NCBI GenBank assembly: GCA_964604195.1
Contig: CAZRXW010000005.1
Coordinates: 1 to 48,785, forward strand
Length of the DNA: 48,785 nt
Direction of reading: 5' to 3'
Source: SSEF01 sp964604195
GTDB taxonomy: Bacteria > Patescibacteriota > Minisyncoccia > Moranbacterales > UBA1568
A program made the position numbers and the translations under genes. The notes beneath the pieces were generated by a model that was given only the letters and a program-made list of their open reading frames with translations, searched no databases and had not been told where the DNA came from. Each line of letters opens with the position of its first letter. Within the stretch, counting starts at the first letter, position 1. Below are positions 23,239-30,847 of this stretch, in pieces.

Positions 23239-26200
23239 CTACTTTTTGAATCGAAACTCAGAGCCGACAAAGTGGAAGGCATCCAAAACTGATTTCGTTT
23301 CGGGCAATACTCCGGCTACAATCACTGCGTTACCGAAAAAGTTATCAATCCGATCCCCCTCTTTATCGAAGAGTTTTTCGGCTCGCATCACCGCTGCTTC
23401 CGCAGAACCAATATAGATCGGTTGGTAGCGTTTGCCGCCGATTTTGACCGGAGCAAAGGCATCGTCAGCCATCATCTTACGGAAAGCCTCCGGAACATTA
23501 TTCTGGTTAACACGATAGAAGAACTTCAACTCTCCATTGTCCGTCAGCAAAGCATCGGTTTCCGCCACAGTTTTTAGTCCATCGAAGCTTCCCTTGCTCA
23601 GGATATGAAACTCATCAAGAACGGTCCCGGTAGACGCCAGTACTCCGCCGACACGTATTTCAGGCGCACCGAAAAATTCCTTGAGTGTATCGCCTGATTT
23701 TTCGAAGAGTTTTTCCTGTTGCATCAATGCCGCTTCATTCGCTCCGATAAGCATCATATTGCCAGAAAGCGCTAGCGCCCCATCCGATACCTTCAAAGAC
23801 CGTTCCGGATTTTCAGCTCCCAAGAAAAGCTTTGGCATTTCTCCGGCAAGATTGAGTTTGATCGGGTTATCGGCAATATAGGCCGCAATTTCCTTGGTCG
23901 CGCCAAACGCCATCTCTCCAGTCTTTGCTGTTTCCATTGATTGTCCACTGAATTTGGCAAATTGGAAGAAGAGAGCTGAGAACGCGACAACCATCACGAG
24001 CGGGGCTGCCAAAGAAACAAAGTTCCTTCTTCCTGGTCTGAAGAAACGGAGGAGGAGAGAATTACCTACGACAGAGATGGAGGACAGAGCCATAGCAAGA
24101 CCAGCAAGCTCTGGCTTCAAGACCAAACCAACCCCAGCAAACACTCGGGCTGCCACTGGAATACCCATCACATTGTAGAAGAGCGCGAAGAACATATTTT
24201 GCTTGATCTTTGACATGCTTTCTTTAGAGAGCTCGATAGCCGTCACCACGTCATGAACGTCGCTTCGCATGAGAACGATATCACCCGCCTCCATAGCAAC
24301 ATCCGTTCCCGATCCCATGGCTACCCCCAGATCAGCTTGTGCCAATGCTGGAGCATCATTGATCCCATCACCCACCATAGCGACCCGTTTCCCTTTCTTC
24401 TGAAGTTCCTTCACATGTTCTGCCTTGTCCTCAGGCAATACTTCAGCAAACACATTGGTCACCCCAACCTGCGAGGCGATGGCGTTGGCCGTCCGAGCAT
24501 TATCGCCAGTGATCATGTAGACTTCGATTCCCATTCCTGCCAACTTTTTCACAGCGTCACGCGAAGATTCTTTCACGGTATCGGCGACCGCGACCGCTCC
24601 GAGAACTTTTTCCCGAGTAGCCAAAATCATAGCGGTTTTCCCTTGTTCTTCCAGGCGCATGAGTTTCCGATTGATGCGATCAAGGGGGAGTTTGATAACA
24701 TCGGTGATAAGTCTCCGATTTCCGAAGAAATATTCGGTACCAGCGATACTTCCTTGCACACCATGTCCTGGGATGGCCTTGAAGTCGCTCACGTCTTCCA
24801 AAGCACAACCTTCTTCTTTTGAATACTCATAGATGGCTTCAGCTAAAGGATGTTCCGAAAGCTTTTCCAAGCTGGCAGCTATTTCCAAGACTTCATCTTC
24901 ATCGGCATCATTGAAAGTAAGGATATCTGTCACCTCGGGCTTTCCTTTCGTGAGAGTGCCGGTCTTATCAAAGATAACCGCATTGATTTTGCAGGCGGCT
25001 TCCAACGCTTCGCCACCTTTGATGAGAATTCCGTTCTCTGCGCCTTTCCCCGTACCGACCATGAGCGCTGTCGGCGTCGCTAGTCCCAAGGCACAAGGAC
25101 AGGCAATCACTATGACAGCGGTAAAGGCCATGAGAGCAAACGCCAGGGTAGCCCCCAAGAAGAAGTACCAGATAACGAATGTAAGGAGAGCAATCCCGAT
25201 CACGGCTGGGACAAACCAAGCAGAAATACGGTCGGCAAAATTCTGAATCGGCGCTTTCGAGCCCTGCGCTTCTTCGATAAGGCGAATAATCTGCGCCAAC
25301 GCTGTTTCGCTTCCTATCCGAGTCGCTTCAAATTCAAACCCGCCCGTCTTGTTGACCGTCCCGCCGATCACCATGTCGCCTTCATTTTTTTCTATCGGGA
25401 GACTTTCTCCAGTAATCATAGATTCATCAACCGCTGAGGAACCTTTGATAATTTTTCCATCGACAGGGATCTTCTCGCCGGGACGAACAATGATGATATC
25501 CCCGTGAACGACTGCGTCCACCGGTACATCGAGCGTTTCACCATTTCGCATTACCCGAGCGGTTTTGGCCTGGAGACCCATGAGCTTTTTGATGGCGTCA
25601 GACGTCCTTCCCTTGGTTCGAACCTCAAGCCATTTACCGAGAATGACAAAGGTGATGAGGAAAGCCGCTGTTTCAAAGTAAAGCTCTGGGATTTTGGAAC
25701 CGTTGAGACCGATGACGCTATCATTTTTCACTACATAAAGAACAAAGTTCACAAGGCTATAGAAGAACGCCGTCGACGTACCGATTGCAATAAGACTATC
25801 CATGTTGAATGTCTTCATCTTAAGCGCCGACCAAGCACCTTTGTAGAATCCCGCTCCGATAATGAATTGGATGGGAATGGTGAAAAGCAGGGAGAATATG
25901 CCGACATAGGGAAGAAGCGATGCTTTTCCAGGGAGCACAAAGAAATCAAGTAGCATGAAATAGAGCATCGGGAGGCTCATAATGAAGCCGAAGATGAACT
26001 TGTTGAAGTAACTGCTGATTTCCCTATCGCGCTTTCGACGCTCGTACTCCGTATCTTTCGGGTCAACTTCTTCTGCTTTGTATCCAGCTTTCGCCACCGC
26101 TTGTTTGAGTGTGGTGACCTCTACTTTGCCCTCATCAAACACCACCAGGGCCTTTTCGGCCGCGAAATTCACATTCGCCTGTTTGACCCCCGGAACTTTC

Positions 26201-26847
26201 TTGAGCGAGCGTTCGATGAGGTTGGCACACGATGAACAGTGCATCCCAAACAAGGAAAGACTCATCCGTCTCTGCGGATCAAGGCTTGTACCAACTTTTG
26301 CCCCTGTTCCTTGATTGATAACAGGAACGATTGTTTCTTGATTCGGCAGATTGCTTCCATTTCGAGAAAGACTTCCTCCGATGCCCTGAATACTGCCTAT
26401 CGCTCTCAGAATTTGGTTGACGATATCTTTCGACGGAGTACCTGTCTCTGGCATATCAACTTCTGCCGATTGACTGTTCAAGATGGTTCCCTCGAAGTAT
26501 GGTCTGCCATTCCCATCTTCCAAAACTTTTCCATCGGCTTCTACACGAGACTCGATTTTTACTTTCAGTCGAACATCCATTGCCTTCTCACTATCCTCCT
26601 CGTGGTTCTCTTTTATTGAGGCAACACCCTCATCCGAAACAATTCCCTCATATCCCGCTCGCCTGATGGCCTCTAGCGATTGCTCGAGGGTGCTTCTCGT
26701 CTCATCGAGAAGAAATACCCCTTGACCAGCCTCATGGTCAATCTGAATCTCACTGATTCCAGGAAGCTCCTTGAGTTCTTCACCGATGAGCATTTCACAG
26801 GAGTGACACGTCATTCCCTTAATGGATACTGTTATTCGTTTAGTCAT
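23239..26847 (-). CDS. copA: CopA-type Cu+ ATPase with two HMA domains and a long duplicated C-terminal extension
   Basis: At 1202 residues this is far longer than usual for CopA (about 800). HMA1 at the N-terminus carries C14-x-x-C17 and HMA2 has G-M-H-C-S-S-C near 203; the linker between them is unusually long (about 120 residues). The pump core has T-G-E-S, A-C-P-C-A-L-G-L-A-T-P near 583, D-K-T-G-T near 628, H-P-L-A and G-D-G-I-N-D-A-P near 828. After the last core helix (about 920) comes an extra region of about 265 residues with one hydrophobic helix (about 938-956). It contains two related units near 1030-1085 and 1142-1197, both built on I-G-(A/S)-x-E-A-A-(L/V)-M, E-K-L-F-(E/D)-K and V-L-D-(E/A)-F-H. 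It exports Cu(I); the extension has no recognised family. Confidence 0.93.
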   Translation of the reverse strand: MTKRITVSIKGMTCHSCEMLIGEELKELPGISEIQIDHEAGQGVFLLDETRSTLEQSLEAIRRAGYEGIVSDEGVASIKENHEEDSEKAMDVRLKVKIESRVEADGKVLEDGNGRPYFEGTILNSQSAEVDMPETGTPSKDIVNQILRAIGSIQGIGGSLSRNGSNLPNQETIVPVINQGTGAKVGTSLDPQRRMSLSLFGMHCSSCANLIERSLKKVPGVKQANVNFAAEKALVVFDEGKVEVTTLKQAVAKAGYKAEEVDPKDTEYERRKRDREISSYFNKFIFGFIMSLPMLYFMLLDFFVLPGKASLLPYVGIFSLLFTIPIQFIIGAGFYKGAWSALKMKTFNMDSLIAIGTSTAFFYSLVNFVLYVVKNDSVIGLNGSKIPELYFETAAFLITFVILGKWLEVRTKGRTSDAIKKLMGLQAKTARVMRNGETLDVPVDAVVHGDIIIVRPGEKIPVDGKIIKGSSAVDESMITGESLPIEKNEGDMVIGGTVNKTGGFEFEATRIGSETALAQIIRLIEEAQGSKAPIQNFADRISAWFVPAVIGIALLTFVIWYFFLGATLAFALMAFTAVIVIACPCALGLATPTALMVGTGKGAENGILIKGGEALEAACKINAVIFDKTGTLTKGKPEVTDILTFNDADEDEVLEIAASLEKLSEHPLAEAIYEYSKEEGCALEDVSDFKAIPGHGVQGSIAGTEYFFGNRRLITDVIKLPLDRINRKLMRLEEQGKTAMILATREKVLGAVAVADTVKESSRDAVKKLAGMGIEVYMITGDNARTANAIASQVGVTNVFAEVLPEDKAEHVKELQKKGKRVAMVGDGINDAPALAQADLGVAMGSGTDVAMEAGDIVLMRSDVHDVVTAIELSKESMSKIKQNMFFALFYNVMGIPVAARVFAGVGLVLKPELAGLAMALSSISVVGNSLLLRFFRPGRRNFVSLAAPLVMVVAFSALFFQFAKFSGQSMETAKTGEMAFGATKEIAAYIADNPIKLNLAGEMPKLFLGAENPERSLKVSDGALALSGNMMLIGANEAALMQQEKLFEKSGDTLKEFFGAPEIRVGGVLASTGTVLDEFHILSKGSFDGLKTVAETDALLTDNGELKFFYRVNQNNVPEAFRKMMADDAFAPVKIGGKRYQPIYIGSAEAAVMRAEKLFDKEGDRIDNFFGNAVIVAGVLPETKSVLDAFHFVGSEFRFKK

Positions 26848-26880
26848 AAGAAGATTTCATAGAGTTATCAATCAAATACT

Positions 26881-27087
26881 TTACGCGGTCGTCACGATAT
26901 ATTCCATTCCCTGAAGCGCATTTTCAACTTCTGATAAGTTTATTTCGCGGTTCGCGGTGAGTTCGGCTTTCCCATCTTTTGTGATAGAAAACTCCGAAGT
27001 TCCATCAATTTTTTTCATTTTCATCGTGATAAGTTTGACGCATGAATCACAATGCATGCCCGCAACATTGAAGAGTAGTTTGTACAT
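26881..27087 (-). CDS. Stand-alone HMA-domain protein (CopZ-like copper chaperone)
   Basis: A 68-residue single HMA domain with the metal site G-M-H-C-D-S-C (C13, C16) and the usual beta-alpha-beta-beta-alpha-beta pattern (V-E-N-A-L-Q-G-M-E-Y at the end). It starts 45 bases after the HMA-DsbD-cupredoxin gene and ends 33 bases before the CopA gene. It would carry Cu(I) to CopA in the cytosol. Confidence 0.9.
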   Translation of the reverse strand: MYKLLFNVAGMHCDSCVKLITMKMKKIDGTSEFSITKDGKAELTANREINLSEVENALQGMEYIVTTA

Positions 27088-27132
27088 AATCTTATGGTTA
27101 ATTCAAGGCTTGTTTTGATTCTGGTTGATTTA

Positions 27133-28503
27133 TCAGCTGGCAGCCACGACGGTAAACACGCCCCGATACATACCCATAGAACATGAGAATGGGATCTGTC
27201 CAACTTCTTTCGGTGTGAACTCAATGACGTTTTGTCCAAGTGACAGATTCTTTCGGACCCCGATTTTCGAAGCAATAACCGTTGAAGCACAGGTGTACTG
27301 ATCTTTGGCATCAATAACCCATTTGACTGGGATGCCTTGCTGAATGGTGAATTTGCTCGGGGCATAGCCACTGGAGCTTTCTGTCATGCGCACAACTTGA
27401 ACGCCATTTTCAATTTTTACGTTCGGATCAGTCGACTGGGCAGCTACCGCTTTTGTATCAGCTCCAGAAGAAACACTTAGTTGCCAGTCCGTCAGATTGA
27501 GACCGTTGTTAATATTGAAGAAGGCCAGTGCTATCACAACGATTCCGGCGAATTTGAAGAATCGTTGCGCAAAAATGCCCTTGATGACAGAAGTTAATCC
27601 ACCGATACCCAGAAGCCCCGGGGCTGTTCCCAGAGCGAAGAGTCCCATGATGAGACTTCCCTGCATGAAGCTTCCCGTACTTACAGCGTAGATTTGCATT
27701 GCTTGAGTGAAACCGCAGGGCAGAAAAAAGGTCATGGCCCCGAGAACAAATGAATTTTTGTGACTGTACTCTCTCTGTTTGTCGCTGATACCCAGTAACC
27801 GACTGATTCCTTTAGGAAGAGCAAAACTTACTGTTTCCAACCGCGGGCACACGCCTGTCAGTTTCACGCCAAGGAGCAGCATGACAACACCGACGGCTAT
27901 GGTAACAATACCGAGAGTGGTTCCAGAAAGTTGGAGAAATGAACCGAGCGACCCAAGAAGACCACCGAGGACGGCGTACGAGAGAATGCGACCAAGATTG
28001 AAGAAAAGATGCGGGCGAAACTTCTGCAATGGAGTCGCTTCGGGATGTTTTTCTGAATGTCGGGCAGAAATTCCCAGCACCAATCCTCCTACTAAGGCAA
28101 GGCAGGTAGAAAATCCTGCTGTGAGTCCGACGAGGAGCGCCACCGAAAGACTCGTCGGTTTCGCTGCGTTTCCGACATTTATGAGATCAGAGAACCCAAA
28201 TTCTTTGAGGATGAAGTAGAGTCCTACGACGAACAAAAATGCGATGCCCAGATCCTTATAATCACTCGCATTCCGACTGAACCAAGGCTTTTTCCCGACG
28301 ACTCCGATCGTATACCCCGCTTCCCGCACGGCATTTTCAATCGCCTGTTTGCTCGGTTTGACTTCGTACGAAACTTCAGCAACTCCTTTCTTGTAATTGA
28401 CGTAACTTTTTTTGATTTCTGGAATTTCGGAGAGCTTATCTTCAATAAGAATTTCACAAGATCTGCAGTGCATTCCAGCGATAGGTACTAAAAGTTTTTT
28501 CAT
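27133..28503 (-). CDS. HMA - DsbD/SulP-like transmembrane - cupredoxin fusion protein
   Basis: The ATG at 28503 is chosen since an HMA domain begins there; longer in-frame readings add a non-homologous stretch. The 456-residue product has HMA with C13-x-x-C16 (1-68), a six-helix domain at about 80-330 of the cytochrome-c-biogenesis/DsbD transmembrane type (G-L-T-A-G-F-S-T-C-L-A-L-V-G-G and F-F-L-P-C-G-F-T-Q-A-M-Q), and a cupredoxin-like domain at about 365-455 with F-S-C-S-M-G-M-Y-R-G as a possible copper site. The helical domain Cys residues sit in the positions of DsbD's membrane Cys pair. This joins cytosolic copper capture, a membrane channel or thiol relay and outside copper binding in one chain. 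A role in moving copper across the membrane is inferred. Confidence 0.88.
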   Translation of the reverse strand: MKKLLVPIAGMHCRSCEILIEDKLSEIPEIKKSYVNYKKGVAEVSYEVKPSKQAIENAVREAGYTIGVVGKKPWFSRNASDYKDLGIAFLFVVGLYFILKEFGFSDLINVGNAAKPTSLSVALLVGLTAGFSTCLALVGGLVLGISARHSEKHPEATPLQKFRPHLFFNLGRILSYAVLGGLLGSLGSFLQLSGTTLGIVTIAVGVVMLLLGVKLTGVCPRLETVSFALPKGISRLLGISDKQREYSHKNSFVLGAMTFFLPCGFTQAMQIYAVSTGSFMQGSLIMGLFALGTAPGLLGIGGLTSVIKGIFAQRFFKFAGIVVIALAFFNINNGLNLTDWQLSVSSGADTKAVAAQSTDPNVKIENGVQVVRMTESSSGYAPSKFTIQQGIPVKWVIDAKDQYTCASTVIASKIGVRKNLSLGQNVIEFTPKEVGQIPFSCSMGMYRGVFTVVAAS

Positions 28504-28528
28504 AGAATACATTGATTTGACGATTAAA

Positions 28529-28552
28529 ACCCATTCACATAATAAAATGGGT
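28529..28552. promoter_or_regulatory. Inverted repeat before the copper genes (possible operator)
   Basis: ACCCAT and ATGGGT form a 6-bp inverted repeat around a 12-base AT-rich spacer, 25 bases upstream of the HMA fusion start. On the minus strand a T-run follows the repeat, so it could also be a weak terminator. A similar repeat, ACTCCAT and ATGGAGT, stands at 29088-29115 before the next upstream gene. A shared operator for the CsoR-like protein is a possibility only. Confidence 0.35.
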
Positions 28553-28627
28553 ACAAAAAGTGCCAGGGCAGAGAAAGAGTATCCAAAAGGACAAACTGTC
28601 TCAGCTTCCTGACACACTTCAATCAAT

Positions 28628-29053
28628 CTATTCTTTTTTGGCTACGGTAAGAATGAGGTCCTGCAAGGGCAGGATCTCGGGCGGTTCGAAGGCTTCGATG
28701 TTCAATCCGTCAACAAGTGATGGAGCTATAAAAACTCCCTGTAAGGCGAGATTTGGAAGTTGCAAAATCTCTTGAGATTTTTTTATCGTTCCGACATTAT
28801 CTTTGGTTTGTCCACACTCCAGAGAGCAGTTCTTTACATGACTCTGAGTGAGCGGTAGATGTACCATGGAGTTCATGCTGCTATCAGTCCCCATAATCCC
28901 ATTATCCTGTTCGTCTACAGGGCTTTGATTGCTCATATCCATCATTCCAGAGGAGGCTTGGGCTGTGAGCATAGGAAAAACACACGGCCCACCAGTTGAG
29001 AGCATTACCGCTAAAATAAGCACAAGAAGAGGGATTTTTTTGATCTTCATCAT
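28628..29053 (-). CDS. Exported Met/Cys-containing small protein
   Basis: Two adjacent ATG codons (29053, 29050) follow GAGGGG, a fair ribosome binding site; 29053 is used. The 141-residue product has a hydrophobic signal segment at about 5-23 and a cysteine at 24 that does not fit a lipobox clearly. The mature part is Met-rich (S-S-G-M-M-D-M, then M-G-T-D-S-S-M-N-S-M) and contains a second Cys pair (N-C-S-L-E-C-G). Such Met-rich exported proteins in copper clusters usually bind Cu. It is the first gene of the long minus-strand run, divergent from the first recombinase. No family is recognised. Confidence 0.6.
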   Translation of the reverse strand: MMKIKKIPLLVLILAVMLSTGGPCVFPMLTAQASSGMMDMSNQSPVDEQDNGIMGTDSSMNSMVHLPLTQSHVKNCSLECGQTKDNVGTIKKSQEILQLPNLALQGVFIAPSLVDGLNIEAFEPPEILPLQDLILTVAKKE

Positions 29054-29087
29054 AAAGCCCCTCAATAGTACCATGATTTTTACAAAA

Positions 29088-29115
29088 ACTCCATAAACCT
29101 GTGGTCTCATGGAGT
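29088..29115. promoter_or_regulatory. Inverted repeat in the divergent region before the metal run
   Basis: ACTCCAT and ATGGAGT form a perfect 7-bp inverted repeat with a 14-base spacer. It lies about 35 bases upstream of the first metal gene and overlaps where its promoter should be; TACTAT nearby (minus strand) could be a -10. It resembles the ACCCAT/ATGGGT repeat at 28529-28552. Confidence 0.35.
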
Positions 29116-29179
29116 GCAGTATGTATGCGAATTTATGCAATGGCTTGATGCTAGGTTTTGTTTAAAAATGAATCGCTAT

Positions 29180-29206
29180 TATGCAATAAATTTCTATTTT
29201 TGCATA
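29180..29206. repeat. Inverted repeat upstream of recombinase 1
   Basis: TATGCAA and TTGCATA form a perfect 7-bp inverted repeat around a 13-base spacer, about 40 bases before the recombinase start; GCTA and TAGC extend it outward with a gap. The same repeat at the same distance precedes recombinase 2 with a partly different spacer. It may be a recombinase-binding or autoregulatory site. Confidence 0.6.
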
Positions 29207-29245
29207 GGCTTAGCAAAACAAGTGATCTGCGTCATCAATAGGTAT

Positions 29246-30565
29246 ATGGAACCATATACCACAGCCAGAATCGGTGACGAAATAGCTCCACCTATCCAAA
29301 AGATCCGGTATGTCCTCTATGCTCGGAAATCGACTGAATCAGAAGAGCGTCAGGTGCTTTCTATCGATTCCCAAGTGAAGGAAATGCTCCAACTCGCCGA
29401 GCGAGACAATCTCGATATAGTTGAGATCCGGCGTGAATCCCACAGCGCAAAGGAATCTGGCCAGCGGCCAGTCTATCGGGAAATCTTGGAGGATATCCGA
29501 GGTGGCAGGTTCAACGGCATTCTCACCTGGGCACCGGATCGACTTTCTCGTAATGCTGGTGATCTAGGAAGCGTCGTTGACCTCATGGATCAGCAACTCC
29601 TCATGGAAATCCGAACCTACGGACAAACATTCAAAAACTCTCCCAATGAAAAGTTTTTGCTGATGATCCTCTGTAGTCAAGCAAAGCTGGAAAATGACAA
29701 CAAGAGTATCAATGTAAAACGAGGACTGCGAACGAGAGTTGAAATGGGATTATGGCCAGGTCCACCGCCTACTGGATACATGAAAGAAAAGCGAATGGAT
29801 CGAAAATGTGAAACACTGATTGATCCAGAACGGGCACCAGTGATCAAAAAGATGTTTGAAAAAGTGGCCTATGAACATTGGAGCGGACGAAAGATCTACA
29901 ATTGGCTTAAATTTGATCTGAACTTCAAAAGTGCTGCTGGAAAAAAGAATTTAAGCCTCGGCAATATTTACCGGCTCTTAGATAACACCTTCTATTACGG
30001 AGTGTTTGAATATCCAAGAAAATCAGGAAACTGGTACACAGGAAAACACAAGCCAATCATCACCAAAGAGCTTTTTGATCTCGTTCAGAGACAGATAAAG
30101 AGCCAAATCTTAAGGGTTGAGGGAAAAGAGTTCGCTTTCACCAAAATGATGACTTGCAGATTATGTGGATCAGGGATAAGCGCTGACGAGAAATTCAAAA
30201 AGAAAAGAGGTGGCGGGGTTCATCGGTATGTCTACTACGGCTGTACCAAAGCCCGAGGAGCTGATTGTAAATGTGGCTACACTGAAGAAAAAGAAATCCT
30301 AAAACAATTTGAAGAATTGATAGACAAGATAAACCTCAATGAGATCGAGGTAAAGGAAAAGATCAAAGCAGATATTGAGCAGTTTTCCAAAATGCAGAAG
30401 TTCTTTCTCGGAACAAAAGAAAAGATTAGCGTCCCGAGCGTTGATATCCGAGGATATGCTAAGTACGTCCTCAGAGAAGGTACGAATGAAGAAAAACGAG
30501 AAATACTGGGCTGTTTGAAAAGCCGGATCTACCTCGCAGAGAAGAAAATAACTCTAACCACATGA
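29246..30565 (+). CDS. Large serine recombinase 1
   Basis: A 439-residue large serine recombinase. The catalytic domain (about 20-165) has Y-A-R-K-S-T with S29 as the nucleophile and P-D-R-L-S-R-N as the arginine-rich active-site helix. It continues into the recombinase domain (about 185-300) and a zinc ribbon with C-R-L-C and later C-T-K ... C-K-C-G. A short coiled-coil segment follows. It would integrate or excise a DNA element by double-strand exchange without host help. The start at 29246 is preferred over in-frame codons further upstream because it matches the start of recombinase 2. The two proteins differ at about 25 positions. Confidence 0.93.
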   Translation: MEPYTTARIGDEIAPPIQKIRYVLYARKSTESEERQVLSIDSQVKEMLQLAERDNLDIVEIRRESHSAKESGQRPVYREILEDIRGGRFNGILTWAPDRLSRNAGDLGSVVDLMDQQLLMEIRTYGQTFKNSPNEKFLLMILCSQAKLENDNKSINVKRGLRTRVEMGLWPGPPPTGYMKEKRMDRKCETLIDPERAPVIKKMFEKVAYEHWSGRKIYNWLKFDLNFKSAAGKKNLSLGNIYRLLDNTFYYGVFEYPRKSGNWYTGKHKPIITKELFDLVQRQIKSQILRVEGKEFAFTKMMTCRLCGSGISADEKFKKKRGGGVHRYVYYGCTKARGADCKCGYTEEKEILKQFEELIDKINLNEIEVKEKIKADIEQFSKMQKFFLGTKEKISVPSVDIRGYAKYVLREGTNEEKREILGCLKSRIYLAEKKITLTT

Positions 30566-30586
30566 AACCACCATAGAATCGGAAGG

Positions 30587-30615
30587 TTGATTTTGGTCCC
30601 TTAAAAAGCTATACT
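30587..30615 (+). promoter_or_regulatory. Sigma-70-type promoter after recombinase 1
   Basis: TTGATT and TATACT stand 17 bases apart, a good match to the vegetative promoter. It lies about 20 bases after the recombinase stop and about 230 bases before the next gene. Transcription would begin near 30622 and run through a strongly structured stretch. Confidence 0.6.
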
Positions 30616-30621
30616 GGTCGT

Positions 30622-30793
30622 ACAATGTTGCCTAAACTTCTGCCCCAAAAAGGTAGCGGCATGGCTCAATAATAGAACCTACGTCAATAAAAACGGTCTC
30701 GTGACCGGCACTTATTGACGTAGGTCGATAGCTCGAAAGAGTTGTCGGGCAGTTTCGAAAGGAATTGTCGTCCGGTTCGCGGGACCATTTTTG
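30622..30793 (+). ncRNA. Candidate structured RNA between recombinase 1 and the zinc-ribbon gene
   Basis: No convincing gene is read here, but several features fit a small RNA. A promoter precedes it. CTGCCC (30640-30645) pairs with GGGCAG (30747-30752), enclosing a long hairpin with 13-bp arms (30678-30724). A short hairpin with a GAAA tetraloop (30732-30741) follows. Near the end GTCC ... GGAC (30770-30785) is followed by CATTTTTG, a weak terminator. It does not match tmRNA, SRP RNA or 6S RNA as far as can be judged by eye. It could instead be a 5' leader of the next gene. Confidence 0.45.
30678..30724. repeat. Long perfect inverted repeat CCTACGTCAATAA
   Basis: Arms of 13 bases, CCTACGTCAATAA and TTATTGACGTAGG, pair perfectly; inside them CGGTC and GACCG form an inner stem. 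A third, partial copy (CCTACGTCAA) occurs at 30834-30843, directly before the start of the zinc-ribbon gene. The same decamer as an RNA arm and next to a start codon could allow pairing between the RNA and the gene's own start region. Confidence 0.75.
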
Positions 30794-30847
30794 TATCTTA
30801 AAAAATGAACCAGCAGTTTTTCAATCAATAAATCCTACGTCAAATTT

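Noticed and set aside
28503..28626. Longer N-terminus of the HMA-DsbD-cupredoxin protein
   Set aside because: The extra 41 residues add an unrelated hydrophobic stretch before a normal HMA start and are better read as intergenic DNA with an inverted repeat.
29114..29245. Extended N-terminus of recombinase 1
   Set aside because: The upstream 44 codons have no counterpart in recombinase 2, include the inverted repeat, and contain a probable promoter or regulatory region.
30622..30793. The RNA candidate as tmRNA, SRP RNA or 6S RNA
   Set aside because: No tag-peptide frame with tRNA-like ends, no GGTCAGG...GGAAGG SRP core, and no single long stem with a central bubble were found.
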